NCBI RefSeq assembly: GCF_019097595.1 | Contig: NC_080715.1 | Span: forward strand, 28,730,355 to 28,794,354 | DNA from: Hemibagrus wyckioides | Taxonomy: Eukaryota > Chordata > Actinopteri > Siluriformes > Bagridae | Reading direction: 5' to 3' | Length of the DNA: 64,000 nt | Shown here: one piece after another, positions 32,931 to 45,308 of the stretch | How the letters are laid out: every line of letters begins with the position of its first letter | How positions within the stretch are numbered: the stretch's first letter is position 1 | Position numbers and translations under genes: made by a program | Notes under the pieces: model-generated | Databases searched by the model: none | What the model was told of the DNA's origin: nothing | Seen by the model: the letters and a program-made list of their open reading frames with translations, nothing else

Positions 32931-33720
32931 GGATTTGAGGGGGTGTGGGTTTAGGTTAGGAGTCACCAAATTAGAGAAAATGTTTAAACTAAGGCTTATT
33001 TACACCAGTTGTGGTAGTCGTTTTTTTCACAATGCACATTGTGTCAATCATAAACTTTCATCAATAAGCTGCGTTGAGCAGAATTTCTCTTCTCCGGTAA
33101 ACAAATCCTTTACATTGAAGCCACATGTTCATGCAGGAGAACCTGTACAGTGACTGATTCCTCTAAGTGCTCCCCAGCCTGCTTACTGATTTAGGAGAGA
33201 AGCTAAAATAATCCAAACACATATACTAGGCTTTTTCTTTCTTTCTTCTAAAGTTTTAGTCATTTGACAGCTCTTTGTGCTCAGCTTTCTGCTCCAGCAT
33301 TTAGTTGGTTGACATCACGTGACCTGAATGTTACATGAATACTAATCTCTCTTAAAACAGGGTTGTTATGCAGTTACAGTCTTGTGTAACCAGAGCTTCA
33401 GACTGATGGCAAAAAAATCTGGACTCCATAGTACCATTTACTGGCCAAGGATCACCCAAGAAGGCGTCTGACTGAGATGTACAGCAACCAATCACAGTTC
33501 GTTTTGTTCAGCGTCATGCTTAAGGGCGTGAAGATGTAAAACCGATGGTCCTACAAAAACAACCGGTGTGCAACTGTAAATCGCTCAATTAAGGAAGTCA
33601 TGCATATTAATGAATCTATGAACTTCATATCATTTGGAAAATCCAGTGTTTAGCTGATCCTCATAAGTGCACATTGTCACAGTTTGCCAACAGTTTATGA
33701 GCATGAGGTCTCCACTGCTA
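32930..33720. other. Unique intronic DNA, nothing recognised
   Basis: About 800 bases between the AT microsatellite and a Tc1-like copy. No coding, RNA or repeat feature identified. Confidence 0.5.
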
Positions 33721-33724
33721 TGGA

Positions 33725-34262
33725 TACACTATATTGCCAAAAGTTTCGGGACACCCCGCCAAATCATTGAATTCAGGGGTTGGGCTTAGCCCCTTAGTTC
33801 CATTGAAAGGAACTCTTAATGCTTCAGCATACCAAGACATATTGGATAATTTCATGCTCCCAACTTTGTGGGAACAGTTTGGGGATGACCCCTTCCTGTT
33901 CCAACATGACTGCACACCAGTGCACAAAGCAAGGTCCATAAAGACATGGATGAGAGAGTTTGGTGTGGAGGAACTTGACTGGCCTGCACAGAGTCCTGAC
34001 CTCAACTCCATAGAACACCTTTGGGATGAATTAGAGCGGAGACTGTGAGCCAGGTCTTCTTGTCCAACATCAGTGCCTGACCTCACAAATGCCCTTCTAG
34101 AGGAATGGTCAAAAATTCCCATAAACACACTCCTAAACCTTGTGGAAAGCCTTCCCAGAAGAGTTGAAGTTGTTATAGCTGCAAAGGGCGGGCCAACTCC
34201 ATATTACATTCATGTACATGTAAAGGCAGACGTCCTAAAACTGTTGGCAATATTGTGCATAT
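33725..34262 (+). mobile_element. Tc1-like (DD34E) transposon remnant
   Basis: Ends TACACTATATTGCCAAAAGT at 33725 and CTGTTGGCAATATTGTGCAT at 34241. The frame at 33734-34048 encodes a Tc1 transposase C-terminus (FQHDCTPVHKARSIKTWMRE; DWPAQSPDLNSIEHLWDELE) with 34 residues between the second Asp and the Glu. It is internally deleted and non-autonomous. A shorter copy lies at 42824-43023. Confidence 0.9.
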
Positions 34263-34411
34263 ACACTAGTTTGTAAACACATAACCATGAACATCCTGTT
34301 CCAAAATCATGTCTATTAATATACTAATTAACATGAGTTTGGATACATCACACCCAGAATGATATCCCAGTAAAGATTTTAGTAACAAATGTGTAAAGAA
34401 ATTGACTGATG

Positions 34412-34640
34412 TTACATTTACTTATCCAGAGCATCTTACATTTTCTCTCATTTTATACAAAAAAAAAAAAAAAAAGCAACGGCAGGTTAAGGGCCTTGCT
34501 CAGGGTCTCAGCAGTGGCAGCTGGGTGTACCACCTTCTGATCAGTTGTCCAACACCTTAACCACTGAGCTACACACATTACATTTCTAGCATTTGGCAGA
34601 TGCTCTTATCCAGAGCTACAACTGGGGGTTACGGGGCACA
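34412..34640 (-). mobile_element. tRNA-derived SINE copies (two adjacent fragments)
   Basis: Contains GGGCCTTGCTCAGGGTCTCA, CAGTGGCAGCTGGGTGTACC and CCTTAACCACTGAGCTACAC, the reverse complement of a tRNA-like head with box A and box B-type words. An adjacent CATTTGGCAGATGCTCTTAT matches the 3' tail of the same family. An A-run lies at 34459-34475. Confidence 0.65.
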
Positions 34641-34979
34641 GCAGTAGTCCCACACTACCATATATAAATATATAAAAACAAAACAAACCATCTACTGACC
34701 AAACCGCAAAGCAATAAACTATAAGCAATGTTTAAAAGAGCACAACAGAGAAGTGATGCTTCATTGGGTTTTATAAGTTACTGAGTTCCTCACACAGGTA
34801 CAGCCTACATGCAGGTTATGGTACAAATGATGAAAGGCCACACACATCCAAAGCAAAAGTGTTGATCCATGACTGAACATCAATACCTCCAGGAACGCTA
34901 TGTCGTCATTATGAAAGACCAGTGACGAAGCAGTGGCCAGCTGAGTCTTCCTCAACCCCCCCCTTCATGTACTGATCAT

Positions 34980-36500
34980 TCACATCATTGACATGACTTT
35001 ACCAGAACCGCCTCGGCGCCTTCAGCACTGCAGTAAAATTAGTCAAAATAAACGTGTGGAGCTGTGTTTTAACAAAAGGCCTCCCGGGGCTTGTTACTCT
35101 CAGGTGAGAACTTCCTAGGGGGTGACGTACACCTACTCTTCACCAGAGCTCATACATCACCTCGTGGCTATTAATAATCCCCGTGACAGATACAGGCCAG
35201 AAAAAAGCAGAGCCTGCAGAACCACATTGTGCACCAGATCAGTTATAACGCCATATCACAATGCAACAAACCTGACGGGAGGTGGGGTGTTTTTTCAGAG
35301 GGGTAGCACAACAGGGTGGGTTAAATGAGTTATCGTTCTCTTTCTAGCTGCAAGAACGATGTTTTTTTTGTACTCGGATGAAAAAGAAAGACTTTGTGAG
35401 AAGTTGTTTAATCTCGCGTCGTCGGTACAGGACTCTCAGTTTAACACCTCGTGGTGTTGGTGGTGGTGGAGCGAGTGGGCAAATTAGTTTAAAGTCCTTG
35501 AGTGGAAGAATGTCGCAAAGTATTAGTGTTTACATCCCTGGTGTGAGAGGCAAAAGGCAGTAACATATCAGTTTGAGTACACAAACTGCTCTCATCATTA
35601 AGAGGACTTGACAGTAATAGCAGCTCAGCTCTCAAGTAGGCTTAATCCTAAACAAGTGCTGGTGAAAACTGCTCTTCTTTACATCCTCGTTCAGACTGCT
35701 TACAAAGACATTTACACATCAATCAGACACTAACATCCCCGTGACAGACAAAAATAAGTCGCACGATTCACTCGGGTTATATTTATTGCTAGCTGAACGA
35801 CAGGATATTTATAAATAAGACCGCACCGAAGCACTATATTTACTCAGTCATCAGTAACACCTGCAGCGGTTCAACCCGGGACGTGGAAACCAGAAAGCCC
35901 AGCTACAGGCTTAACAATTAAACCTGTTTTCAATCATGTAATTACACATAATCAAGCGTCATAATGACGAGCGTGCATAATCTCAGCAGCATCGCTAGCA
36001 TTTCCTCCTCCTGTAGTCAGTCCGTCTCGGGATTCAGTGTGCTGGGTGTGTTTGGAGATGCTTTTCTGCTCTGCAATGCTGTAAAGAGTGCCTATCATAG
36101 CCTTTTTATCAGTTCAATCGAGTCTGATCAATCTTCTCTCATCAACAAGGCATAGCCTTTCATAGAGCTGACATTTATTTAACATTGTGTAAAATCGCTC
36201 AAAACATAATCAGTGAGCTCCAGAAGAATTAAACAATTAAAGGCTTGGTGATTAAAAAGGCGTCACTAGTTTGCGCACCTGTAATATCTTCTTAATTTAC
36301 ATTTCAGTTATTGAAAAGAACAGCTGTTTTCACACACGGCATGTCCTTAACCTGAACAGCTACATTTCTCTTAGCAAGCTCTATATTAGAAGCACTCTGT
36401 CCCTGGGATGTCACATCCATAACGCCGGACCGCCACACGTGATGACGGATGTACAGAGAACAGCAGATCACTCTGAACTCAAAGTGAATGACAAGCTCAG
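34980..36500. other. Unique intronic DNA, nothing recognised
   Basis: Single-copy sequence of mixed composition left of the GA tract. Open frames are short and without homology. No transposon recognised. Confidence 0.5.
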
Positions 36501-36512
36501 CAATAACGTCTC

Positions 36513-36537
36513 ACAGAGAGAAAGAGAGAGAGAGACA

Positions 36538-36571
<34 letters not shown>

Positions 36572-36797
36572 CACACACACACACACACTCACACACAGAG
36601 AGAGAGAGAGACAGAAACAGAGATAGACAAATACAGAGATAGACAGTGTGAGAGCAAGAGAGAAACTGAGAGTGAGAGAGAGAGAGAGACACAGAAACAG
36701 AGACAAACAGAGTGAGAAAGAGAGAGAGATTGACACAGAGAGAGCGAGAGAGAGACAAACACAGAGAGAGACAGAGTGTGTGTGAGAGAGAGAGACA

Positions 36798-36857
<60 letters not shown>
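36513..36857 (+). repeat. (GA)n-rich microsatellite tract
   Basis: About 345 bases of GAGAGA with interspersed CACACA and GACAGA words, ending in a pure (GA)n of about 55 bases (36803-36857). Purine-rich on the plus strand, so triplex (H-DNA) formation is plausible. Long Arg/Glu or Ser/Leu frames here are artefacts. Confidence 0.95.
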
Positions 36858-36859
<2 letters not shown>

Positions 36860-36929
36860 TGAAACACCAGAAGCATCTGAGAGGAAAAAAAAATGTATTT
36901 TGTTGTGGAAGCATCAAACTAATCGAACT

Positions 36930-38760
36930 CATGTTTCATGCTATAGGACCTGACTTGTTTATCTCAACTTAACGGCCATTTTAATAGGAACTCTTGTCTC
37001 AGAGTTCTGGTGCTTCCTGAGACGCTCACCACGGTTGGCTATTAGAGCTGCTATAGCCTTGTTGAAACCGTCTGGCTATTCTCTGACCTCTTTTCATCGA
37101 CAACCGGCGGAAATGCTGCTCACTGGACGACTGTTAAACAAAACCACTGTTCCCATCACAGATGCATTATTATTATTATTATTATTATTAATTAGTCAAG
37201 CACAACAGCACCTGCCAGTGCCACAATGTCTCATGTTTCTACTCAGCACCGACTTACTCAGGCACCCGATCACATGACCCCAGGTGCGGTCACTCTACCT
37301 GTTTTTCATCTGTAAAGTGTCAAAATCCTGCAGCTACAAGAGAGCACTCATGACACGTGAATGCACCATACTCAGATCACATCCAGTAGGGTTTGTGTGT
37401 AGGCTGCGTCAGAGGTGTGTATTTGTTGTGTTCACATACATACGATAAGATGCTGAAATGATGAGTCACGCCATAAACGTCACCGTAGGCCTGAAGAGTT
37501 CTGTCAAGTGTTCGGAAAGTGCAGATGTAAACATCTCTCCAGCTATACTGAATACCAGATCAAACCACCGTGCTGCTGAAATTTCTCATCCGATTGGTCA
37601 GAAGCACTGACTCTACTTCCAGCTGTATTTTAAGCGACAGGTTTCTTTTAATACCCTCGTTCTGATAGGTTACGGTTTCTATAGTAACAGCTCATACCCG
37701 GTCTTGCAATGTGTACATTCTGTATATAAGCTAAACTCTTCAGCATGTTGAAACTCTGAGACAATAGATGTTTATTTAATATTTATGGTAGGAGTCTCTA
37801 GTGTCGACGCTTTGTATCAGTTAGTAAATTTCCAGACAACAAACATTCTTCAGGACGGAGGAGTTTGTGCTTTCTGACTTATGAGAAGCTGCATATTTTT
37901 TGTCTTATTAACTTGGGGGGGGGGGGTAGATAGAGAGAGGGAGATGGGGGGGTAGAAACAGAGAGATAAGACAATGAGAGAGAGGGTGAGAGAGAGGGAG
38001 CGAGAAAGAGAGAAGAGGGGTGGGTAGATACATAGAGAGAGAGGTTGGTGAGAGTTTTATAATTCTTGCAGTACAAGTGATAACAGCAACTTCCACAAAG
38101 GTTCCACAACATTAAATGTAACTATAAACGGATAAAAACCGACAAATCACAAATCACTGAGGTGTGAAAAGGAATTTAAAAATAAAATAAAAATATGTTA
38201 AAGCTCGGTAGTAAAATGGGTTGTTACGGTCACTGTGGATCATTTTCCAACAACAGCGTGACCTGCACACGTCTCAGTCGAGTTCCGGGAACGATCTGGA
38301 AAGCCAGGTTTCATTTTCCATTGCGTTTAACACCGACACGCTCACAACCAGACTGATCACACACCAAGAAGTCAAACATCTCCCCAAACATCAACAACAT
38401 GAGGTGACATCTGCATAGAAAAATCACAGACGTGTATCCACACATGACCGAAATATAAGTATATAAGATAAGAACAGTAGGTCTGAGAAGGACTGAGGAA
38501 AAACACAGACATGACCGATTCGGATGGACATCAGAAAAACTGTAAATGACCCCAGGACCTTGTGGACTTTTAATCGGAAGAGGGTCAGAGTGAAAAACCG
38601 TCCTTCTTCAGGCACACTCATGCCAATCACGATGAACGCAATTAATATGCAAATGATGGTGTGTGACGTCATCTAGCGACCTGACAATACAAGGTGTACA
38701 AATCGACCAAATTTTAAGATTAGTTCTATTAAAGTAAACGTTTTTACAAAGAAAAACAAA
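36930..38760. other. Unique intronic DNA with minor simple repeats
   Basis: Contains (TTA)n at 37166-37190, a G12 run at 37915-37926 and a purine-rich GAGAGA tract to about 38050. No coding feature recognised. Confidence 0.5.
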
Positions 38761-38779
38761 ACTAAAAGAGAGGCCAGTT

Positions 38780-39235
38780 TGATCAAATATGAGCAATCAC
38801 AAAATGTAATAAAAATAAATAACTTTTGTCCCTGTCAGAACAGGCAGCTGGTCAGATTATAATTCTCTAATTTTAATAAAGAAAATTTAAAGGACTTATT
38901 TACCTCACTGGAGTACAAACTCCTTATGAATTATTTATCTAGACATTTATTAATACGTCTCTTTGGTAATAATGCCTGAGAAAATGCAAATAAGCCTATT
39001 TAGAAACAACTATAATTAGCAAGCGAGCTAACCAAGTGAACCTGGTAAACATTAGTAAAGCCGTTAACAGGAGAGAACGTTCTAGAAGAAACGACTATGG
39101 TCAGATATCCTTATTTTGGTATTAAAACGCAGTGTAAACGTTGTGTGGTGTTTAAAAACAGATTATTAATGACATGAAGTGTTTACAGCTCAGGCCTGCT
39201 ACCTGAAGCTAGCAGCTAGCAAGCGACAGGCTCCA
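38780..39235 (+). repeat. Direct duplication copy A (intron 1 side of the promoter)
   Basis: About 450 bases also present at 41583-42032 in the same orientation, with shared words ATATGAGCAATCACAAAAT, CCTCACTGGAGTACAAA, CTAACCAAGTGAACCTGGTA and AGCTAGCAGCTAGCAAGC. Small indels separate the copies. It lies just inside the gene. Confidence 0.9.
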
Positions 39236-39500
39236 TGCTAGCAGCCGGTCAATGTAAATGTGCTAGTCAGCTAACTGAGGCAGGCAAAGCCAGTTTGCTA
39301 AGACTCGCGTTTAAATAGTATTGCCAATACACGAGCACGCGCGCACGCGCTCATTAAGTTGCCCGTTCAGCTCGTACTTCTGTCTCGAGCATCGGTTCAT
39401 TCAGCACACGAGTGCGCCCCTGAGATAGCGTTAGCTTAGCCGGCAGCTAGGCTAAGCTAACTATGCTAACGCTATAAAGTCCAGCCCCTCTCTACACAGC
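39185..39500. other. CpG- and GCTAGC-rich segment beside the promoter
   Basis: Dense GCTAGC/AGCTAG/TTAGC words (for example 39212-39243 and 39430-39474) and CpG-containing GCGCGCACGCGC at 39338-39350. On the minus strand it lies just downstream of the candidate first exon. It probably extends the promoter CpG island into intron 1. No coding potential seen. Confidence 0.4.
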
Positions 39501-39561
39501 TGTCTCAATTCACACTCACAAAACATCGAGGAAAGAAAAACATCCCAAACCCGACCATTAC

Positions 39562-39650
39562 CTGTTCCGTAAAAGATGAATATATTCTTATTATCTTCAG
39601 TTTCTCGTCAACGCCCGAGATTTATTTTCATTTATTTTACCATAAACCTG
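39562..39650 (-). other. r3hdm1: Candidate first non-coding exon of r3hdm1 (main promoter)
   Basis: On the minus strand a splice donor GGAACAG|GTAATGG ends at 39562, directly downstream of a CCAAT-box-rich promoter-like region. The upstream limit (transcription start) is not visible, so 39650 is nominal. If it is exon 1, intron 1 is about 18 kb long and ends at the acceptor at 21663. This is inference from position and donor only; RNA evidence would decide. Confidence 0.5.
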
Positions 39651-39960
39651 TAACATGAGAAGGATCAATAACATGGCCCAAGACAGAGCAAGCGTCCTCG
39701 GGGGAGGCGTAATTCTTTCCGCATCCGTATTCAGACAGGTCCCGCCTTCTTTCCTTTGATTGGCTGGTGCGAGTCCAATTCCTGCTCTACGATTAGTTAG
39801 GCGTGGCTGCGAGTACAAGAGGCTAACCAATCCACGTACAAGAGGCAGGGTTTGTCCCAATACGGGTGAGGCAAAGGTGAAGCAAAGGCAGCTTGCGAGA
39901 AGTTGATTGACACTTCGTTTTGACCAATCACAGCCGCCAGGCTCCGTGACGCATAGTCCC
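39640..39960 (-). promoter_or_regulatory. CCAAT-rich promoter candidate, possibly bidirectional
   Basis: A 320-base segment with CpGs and four CCAAT/ATTGG pentamers: ATTGG at 39759-39763 and CCAAT at 39775-39779, 39827-39831 and 39924-39928. There is no clear TATA box. NF-Y-bound CCAAT clusters are typical of housekeeping promoters and are often bidirectional. In mammals R3HDM1 lies head to head with ZRANB3; no ZRANB3-like exon was recognised to the right here. Confidence 0.5.
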
Positions 39961-40673
39961 ATTAATTTTCATCAGGACTTGTAAGGGTGGGATTTACAAC
40001 AATATTGAAGCATCTTAACATGTATTTTTTTCCCCCAAGAATGTATTGTAAAACATTTTGGGAAAATTTACAACAGTTCTAATAACATAGTAATGATTTA
40101 AGTCAACTTTTAAGATATTTTATGATGATAATAGAGGATTGTGAGGGTAATTTACACGAATTCTAACAGCTCAACAATGGTCGAATTATGCCAACATTAA
40201 ATATATAGGATTTTAGGAAGAAAATAATCTTAATGTTTCATACATAAATGAAAATACCTTCACACCTACATCATACAATTACACCTACAACCTTTTCTCT
40301 GCTTTTGAATACACCTACAACATTTTCTTTCTATTTGATATAATTGACCCCCTGTCTTTTATAAGCTGTTTTATGTATTTATCTATTTCATTTATTAACG
40401 TTTATGTATGGTTTTCATATTTGGCTTAATTTTCTCATATACAAACATGAAGGTATCAGAGTTATCTTTTTTAACAAATAAGACAAATAAAAGAATGAAA
40501 AGCATAGGTGACTACTATATTTGTTTCATTAAAAAAAAAAGAAAAAGAAAAGAAAAATCAAAAAGGGAAATATTTCCCTTACATCACTGGAAAAAATGTG
40601 ATGCAATATTTCTGTATTAAAAGTGAAAGTCTACAATCCAACATCCACACTTCTATATGTTTTCACATCAAAA

Positions 40674-41509
40674 TACACCGTTCAGGCATAATATTATGAC
40701 CACTGACAGGTGAAGTGAGTAACACTGATTATCTCCTCATCATGGCACATGTTAGTGGGTGGGATATATTAGGCAGTTTGACAAGGGCCAAATTGGGATG
40801 GCTAGACGACTGGATCAGAGCATCTCCAAAACTGCAGCTCTTGTAGGGCATGTGAGCATCAGAACTGGACCACAGAGCAATGCAAGAATGTGGCCTGTTC
40901 TGAAGAATCATGTTTTCTTTTACGTCATGTTGATGGTCAGGTGCGTGTGCGTCGCTTACCCAGGGAACACATGGCACCAGGATGCATTATGGGCAGAAGG
41001 CAAGCTGGTGGAGGCAGTGTCATGCTTTGGACAATGTTCTGCTGGTGAACCTTGGGTCCTGCCATCCATGTGGATGTTACTTTGACATGTACCACCTACC
41101 TAAGCACTATTGCAGACCATGTACACCCTTTCATGGAAACAATATTTCCTGATGGCTGTTGCCTCTTTCATCAGGATAATGCGCCGTGTCACAAAGCAAA
41201 AATGGTTCAGGAATGGTTTGATGATCACAACAACGAGTTTGAAGTGTTGACTTGGCCTCCAAATTCTCCAGATTGCAATCCAATGGAGCATCTGTGGGAT
41301 GTGCTGGACAAACAAGTCCGATCCATGGAGACCCCACCTCGCAACTTACAGGCCTTAAAGGATCTGCTGCTAACATCTTGGTGCCAGATACCACAGCACA
41401 CCTTCAGGGATCTAGTGGAGTCCATGCCTTGACAGGTCCGGGCTGTTTTGGCAGCAAAAGGGAGACAAAATTAGGCAGGTGGTCATAATGTTATGCCTGA
41501 TCTGTTTAT
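40674..41509 (+). mobile_element. Tc1-like (DD36E-type) transposon, internally deleted
   Basis: Ends TTCAGGCATAATATTATGAC at 40681 and TGGTCATAATGTTATGCCTG at about 41480. The frame at 41052-41432 encodes the C-terminal half of a DDE transposase: HQDNAPCHKAKMVQEWFDDH, then WPPNSPDCNPMEHLWDVLDK. I count 36 residues between the second Asp and the Glu, the spacing of DD36E (Incomer-like) Tc1 relatives, against 34 in Sleeping Beauty. The N-terminal DNA-binding part is missing, so it is inactive. It lies 0.7 kb upstream of the r3hdm1 promoter candidate. Confidence 0.9.
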
Positions 41510-41582
41510 AATATAGATATTCTAGTTTTCTAAATGAAATGTTCGCTCATTATCATATAAGCCATTAAAAACAATTCAAAAA

Positions 41583-42032
41583 AGCCAGATATGAGCAATC
41601 ACAAAATTTAAATAAACATTAATTTAACTTTCATTCCTGTCAGAACAGGCAGTTGGTCAGATTATAATTTAGTTTTAATAAATAAATTAACTTACAGAAA
41701 TCAGACAGAAAATGTTATGACTCATTTACCTCACTGGAGTACAAATTCCTTATTAATTATTCATCTAGACATTTATTAATACTTCTCTTTGGTAATAATG
41801 CCTGAGGAAATGCAAAAAAGTCTCTTCAGAAACAACTATAATTAGCAAGCGAGCTAACCAAGTGAACCTGGTAAACATTAGTAAAGCCGTTAAAGTGGAT
41901 AAGTTTAACAAGAGAGAATGTTCTAGAAGCAAGTATGGTCAAATATCATATCTTGGTATAAAACACTGTGTAAACGTTGTATCATGTTTAAAGCAGACTA
42001 TTAATGACATAGCTAGCAGCTAGCAAGCAACA
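41583..42032 (+). repeat. Direct duplication copy B (upstream of the promoter)
   Basis: Counterpart of 38780-39235, roughly 90% alike by eye. It has an extra AGTGGATAAGTTT-type insert near 41896 and lacks part of the region before AGCTAGCAGC. The Tc1 element at 40674-41509 lies between the copies. Confidence 0.9.
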
Positions 42033-42170
42033 GGCAAAAAAAAGTTCACTTATTATTATAATATAAACCTGAATTGCGTGCTGTTTATGTAGGTGTAATG
42101 CCTTACTCTGTAAATCGTGATAACTCATAACTATAAATGTGTGAGAAAATAACCTGAAGTAATCTGGTCA

Positions 42171-42255
42171 TGCCTTTCGCCCGATGTGTGCTGGGATAGG
42201 CTCCAGCAGATCCCCATGACCCTTATTAGGAATAAAGTGGGTATAGAAGATGAAT
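42171..42255 (+). mobile_element. LINE 3' tail, L2-like
   Basis: Reads CATGCCTTTCGCCCGATGTG then TGCTGGGATAGGCTCCAGCA and a GAATGAATAA end. This is the typical short 3' tail of an L2/CR1-type LINE in fish. It lies just upstream of the Tc1 fragment at 42824. Confidence 0.7.
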
Positions 42256-42823
42256 GAATAATCTGGTCATCTTCTCCACTCTGTGAAACGCTACAGATTC
42301 AGGCTCACATCCCACAGGTACACGAATAGCACAAATCTGACGTAGACTGAAGCCTATTCCCATGGTGCACTGCTCATGTTTATGAAGTGATGTGCGCTTT
42401 AGAGGGTAACGATTATAACAACAGATTTTTCCAGATGTCTCTGATCCTCAGACTGTGTAGCTGTGCTTGTGTTGTTGGTGAGCTTCAGAACATCTACCGG
42501 TCTTTGAGGCCGGATTTTGACATGCAGTTAGCACTCAGATCTGCCTTCCTTAGCACATCTGAAAAGTGTCTGATCTAAAGAAGAAAACAGAGAGGATTGT
42601 TGTAGAGGAAATGAAATGTTTCCATTTCTGTCTGAGTCATCTTTCAACACGTATGTGTGGCGGCCTGGGAAAACCCTTCATGCAGTGAAATTTTGACAGT
42701 TTTCTACTGTATGTAGTTCTGAAAACTACAGACTTTCTTAAAGTGAAATACTTTTCTTTTTCTAACATTTAAAGTTCTATATATCATTTAAATAAATAAA
42801 ATTGTGAGAAAATTGTATTTAAA

Positions 42824-43023
42824 TACACTACATTGCCAAAAGTTTTGGGACATCCCTCCAAATAATTGAATTCAGGTGTAGTTTTTCAGGGGTTGGGCTC
42901 GGTCCCTTACTTCCATTGAAAGGAACTCTTAATGCTTCAGCATACCAAGACATTTTGGACAATTTCATGCTCCCAACTTTGTGGGAACAGTTTGGGGATG
43001 ACCCCTTCCTGTTCCAACATGAC
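42824..43023 (+). mobile_element. Tc1-like fragment, same family as 33725-34262
   Basis: Starts TACACTACATTGCCAAAAGT and follows the 33.7-kb copy to TTCCTGTTCCAACATGAC at 43023, where it switches abruptly to LINE-type sequence. Only the left part survives. Confidence 0.85.
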
Positions 43024-43029
43024 CCTACA

Positions 43030-43300
43030 GTGCATAGTGTGGACAGCTGAGAGAATCCTGGGGTCTCCCTCCCCTCTATCCAGGACATCTTCTATACACG
43101 CTGCGTATGCAAATCCTCTGCCATTGTGAAGGATCCCTTTCACCCCTCCCACAGTCTGTTCAAGCCCCTGCTTTCAGGCAGGAGGTTCAGAAGCATCAGG
43201 ACCCACACTACAAGGTCCTGCAGCAGTTTCTTCCCCCAAGCTGTCAGAGCCCTGTACACCCTGGTGCCACCCATCATCTAGCCACTTAACTGTCCGGTGT
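43030..43300 (+). mobile_element. 3' end of a non-LTR retrotransposon (LINE)
   Basis: Resembles the C-terminal coding end of fish LINEs: TGTGGACAGCTGAGAGAATC, CAGGACATCTTCTATACACG, AAGGATCCCTTTCACCCCTC, GGCAGGAGGTTCAGAAGCAT and TTCTTCCCCCAAGCTGTCAG. A low-complexity tail rich in GCAC(T/A) words continues to about 43620. The family (Rex1, L2 or other) is not certain. No intact frame. Confidence 0.65.
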
Positions 43301-44659
43301 GGACATTAATGGTCACTCAATGGACATTAACACGCACCTGCACTCTACTTTACCGTGCACTAAAATGCACATTGGACATTGTAGCACATCTGCAGACATC
43401 TGCACTCAGGAGCTGTTTACTGTTTACTATAGACATCCACTCATTCTGTTAAAATATGCACACTGGACATAGCACACACATGCACATGGTCACCTCTGAC
43501 TGTGTACTTGCACTTTACTTTAGTCTTGTTCTTACATTACTTCCATTTCAACTTCATATTTATCACATCTACCTCACGTTTATCGCACCTTAAATATGTT
43601 ATGTTTAATGTTGAGTTGAGTTCAGTTGAGTTAACTTCTCTTTGACGCACAATGCCCCATGAGCATCTTCTTATATTTGGCAAATAGCAACATTTGTTCA
43701 GGAGAGGTAAATACACTTAAAAATATGTCTAAAAATACGACCGTTCAAAAGTTCAGGATCGCTTGGAAACTTTCTTGTTTTCCAAAGTAGTATGCACTTT
43801 TATTCATTTCAGAAACAAAACTAATCATAGGATTTTTTAATGAAAGATCATCAACATCTTGTCAATAACCATCAGTCCTCTGTTTCAATCTCAGTGTTTT
43901 TTTATTTGCTAATCCAGGTGAATCGTTTTATAAGGCTAACAGATTATTAGAAAAGTTGAAAGCTGAAAACATTTTTCTTTAGGTTTTTCTTTAGGCCTTC
44001 TTTAGGTCAGTTTAGTATCTGGAGCATCAGGACTTGTGACTTTGTTTACAGGCTCAAAGTGACCAGAATTGATCTCATCAGATCGATCAGACACAAAATA
44101 ATGCAATGCACTTTAGCACTATTATTACTATTACTATTATTAGCATTAATGCTAGTATACACATAATCAGGAATAGGTTGAAGCGTTCAAAAAATCGTCG
44201 TTAAAGTTTTTTTTAATATATACAGGGAGGTCAACAGTGTCAATGGTGTTAAATCAACAACATCCTCACATGCTAATGTTTTTACATTTATGCCCGCTCT
44301 GAAAAGATTATTTAAAATGACAATGAATTAAAATTCTGATTACTCCGCCTACATATTTCGCTAAATTAAAAGGTTTAAATTATTCCACTTGAATAAAAAC
44401 TATATGTTTTAGTTTTCACCGAAGCACGGATAAAGGGGAAAAGGTCTCGGGGATTGTTCCTTGTTTCCTCTTCCTGGCTGTCAGGAGAGGAACCTGATGT
44501 GATCAGTTTATTCACCTGAAGGTTTGACATGTTGTGTGTTCTGAGATGCTTTTCTTCACACCACAGTTGTAAAGAGTTATTATATGAGTTACTACAGACT
44601 TCCTGTCAGCTCAGTCTGTTTCTCCTTTTCTTTCAACCTACAGATCTTTTTTTTCTCTT

Positions 44660-44913
44660 TTTTCCCCTCCACACCATTCTGTGTAAACTCTAGAGACTGT
44701 TGTGTGTGAAAATACCAGGAGATTGACAGTTTCTATAACACTCAAACCAGCTCATCTGGTACTAACACTTTTTCTTCATTCTAATATTTGATGTGAGAAT
44801 TAACTGAAGCGCTTGACCTTTTTTTTATGTACTGTGCTGCTGCCACATGATTGGATGATTAGATAACTATGTAAATGAGCAAGTGTACAGGTGTTCCTAA
44901 TAAAGTGGAAAGC
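44660..44913 (-). mobile_element. Tc1-like fragment, family ending CACTTTATTAGGAACACC
   Basis: The right end, GGTGTTCCTAATAAAGTG at 44892, is the left terminus of the element at 45309-46446 in reverse orientation. The inside matches it as well (AAATACCAGGAGATTGACAG; CCACATGATTGGATGATTAG). Terminal fragment only. Confidence 0.75.
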
Positions 44914-45138
44914 GAGCATACAAACTGTTTTGTGCATTGGGCAGATATTGATGTTGGAATTTCAAAGCAGTGTGTAGAAACAGAAAGATTTTGAGGTATA
45001 GGAATATATTTGCAGACTCTGAAAACAGCCAAGCTCATATGCAAATGAGATGTAAATGAGTAGGTAACGAGTTTAATGACTACTAAACCCATTCTGTTAT
45101 TGGATTTCAGACATTCATCTTCCTATAGCTCATACATG

Positions 45139-45180
45139 GTGTACACACACACACACACACACACATATATACACATATAC
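45139..45180 (+). repeat. (CA)n(TA)n microsatellite
   Basis: About 12 CA units followed by ATATATAC words. Confidence 0.9.
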
Positions 45181-45308
45181 CTAGGGGCAACCTAGCATAG
45201 TCCACCTACAGACATGTTTTTGTGGGAACTTCAGCTGAGGTTCGAACTGAGAGCTGTACAGAAAAATTACATTTAATGGTTTCAGTTCACATATTTGTCA
45301 GTGTTTTG

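Noticed and set aside
36468..36932. Long Ser/Leu and Arg/Glu frames on both strands
   Set aside because: Artefacts of the GA/CA microsatellite.
40236..40560. Possible plus-strand exon of a divergent gene next to the promoter
   Set aside because: AT-rich, poly-A-containing short frames without splice context; the donor-like ACTT|GTAAGG near 39979 is unsupported by any coding or conserved sequence.
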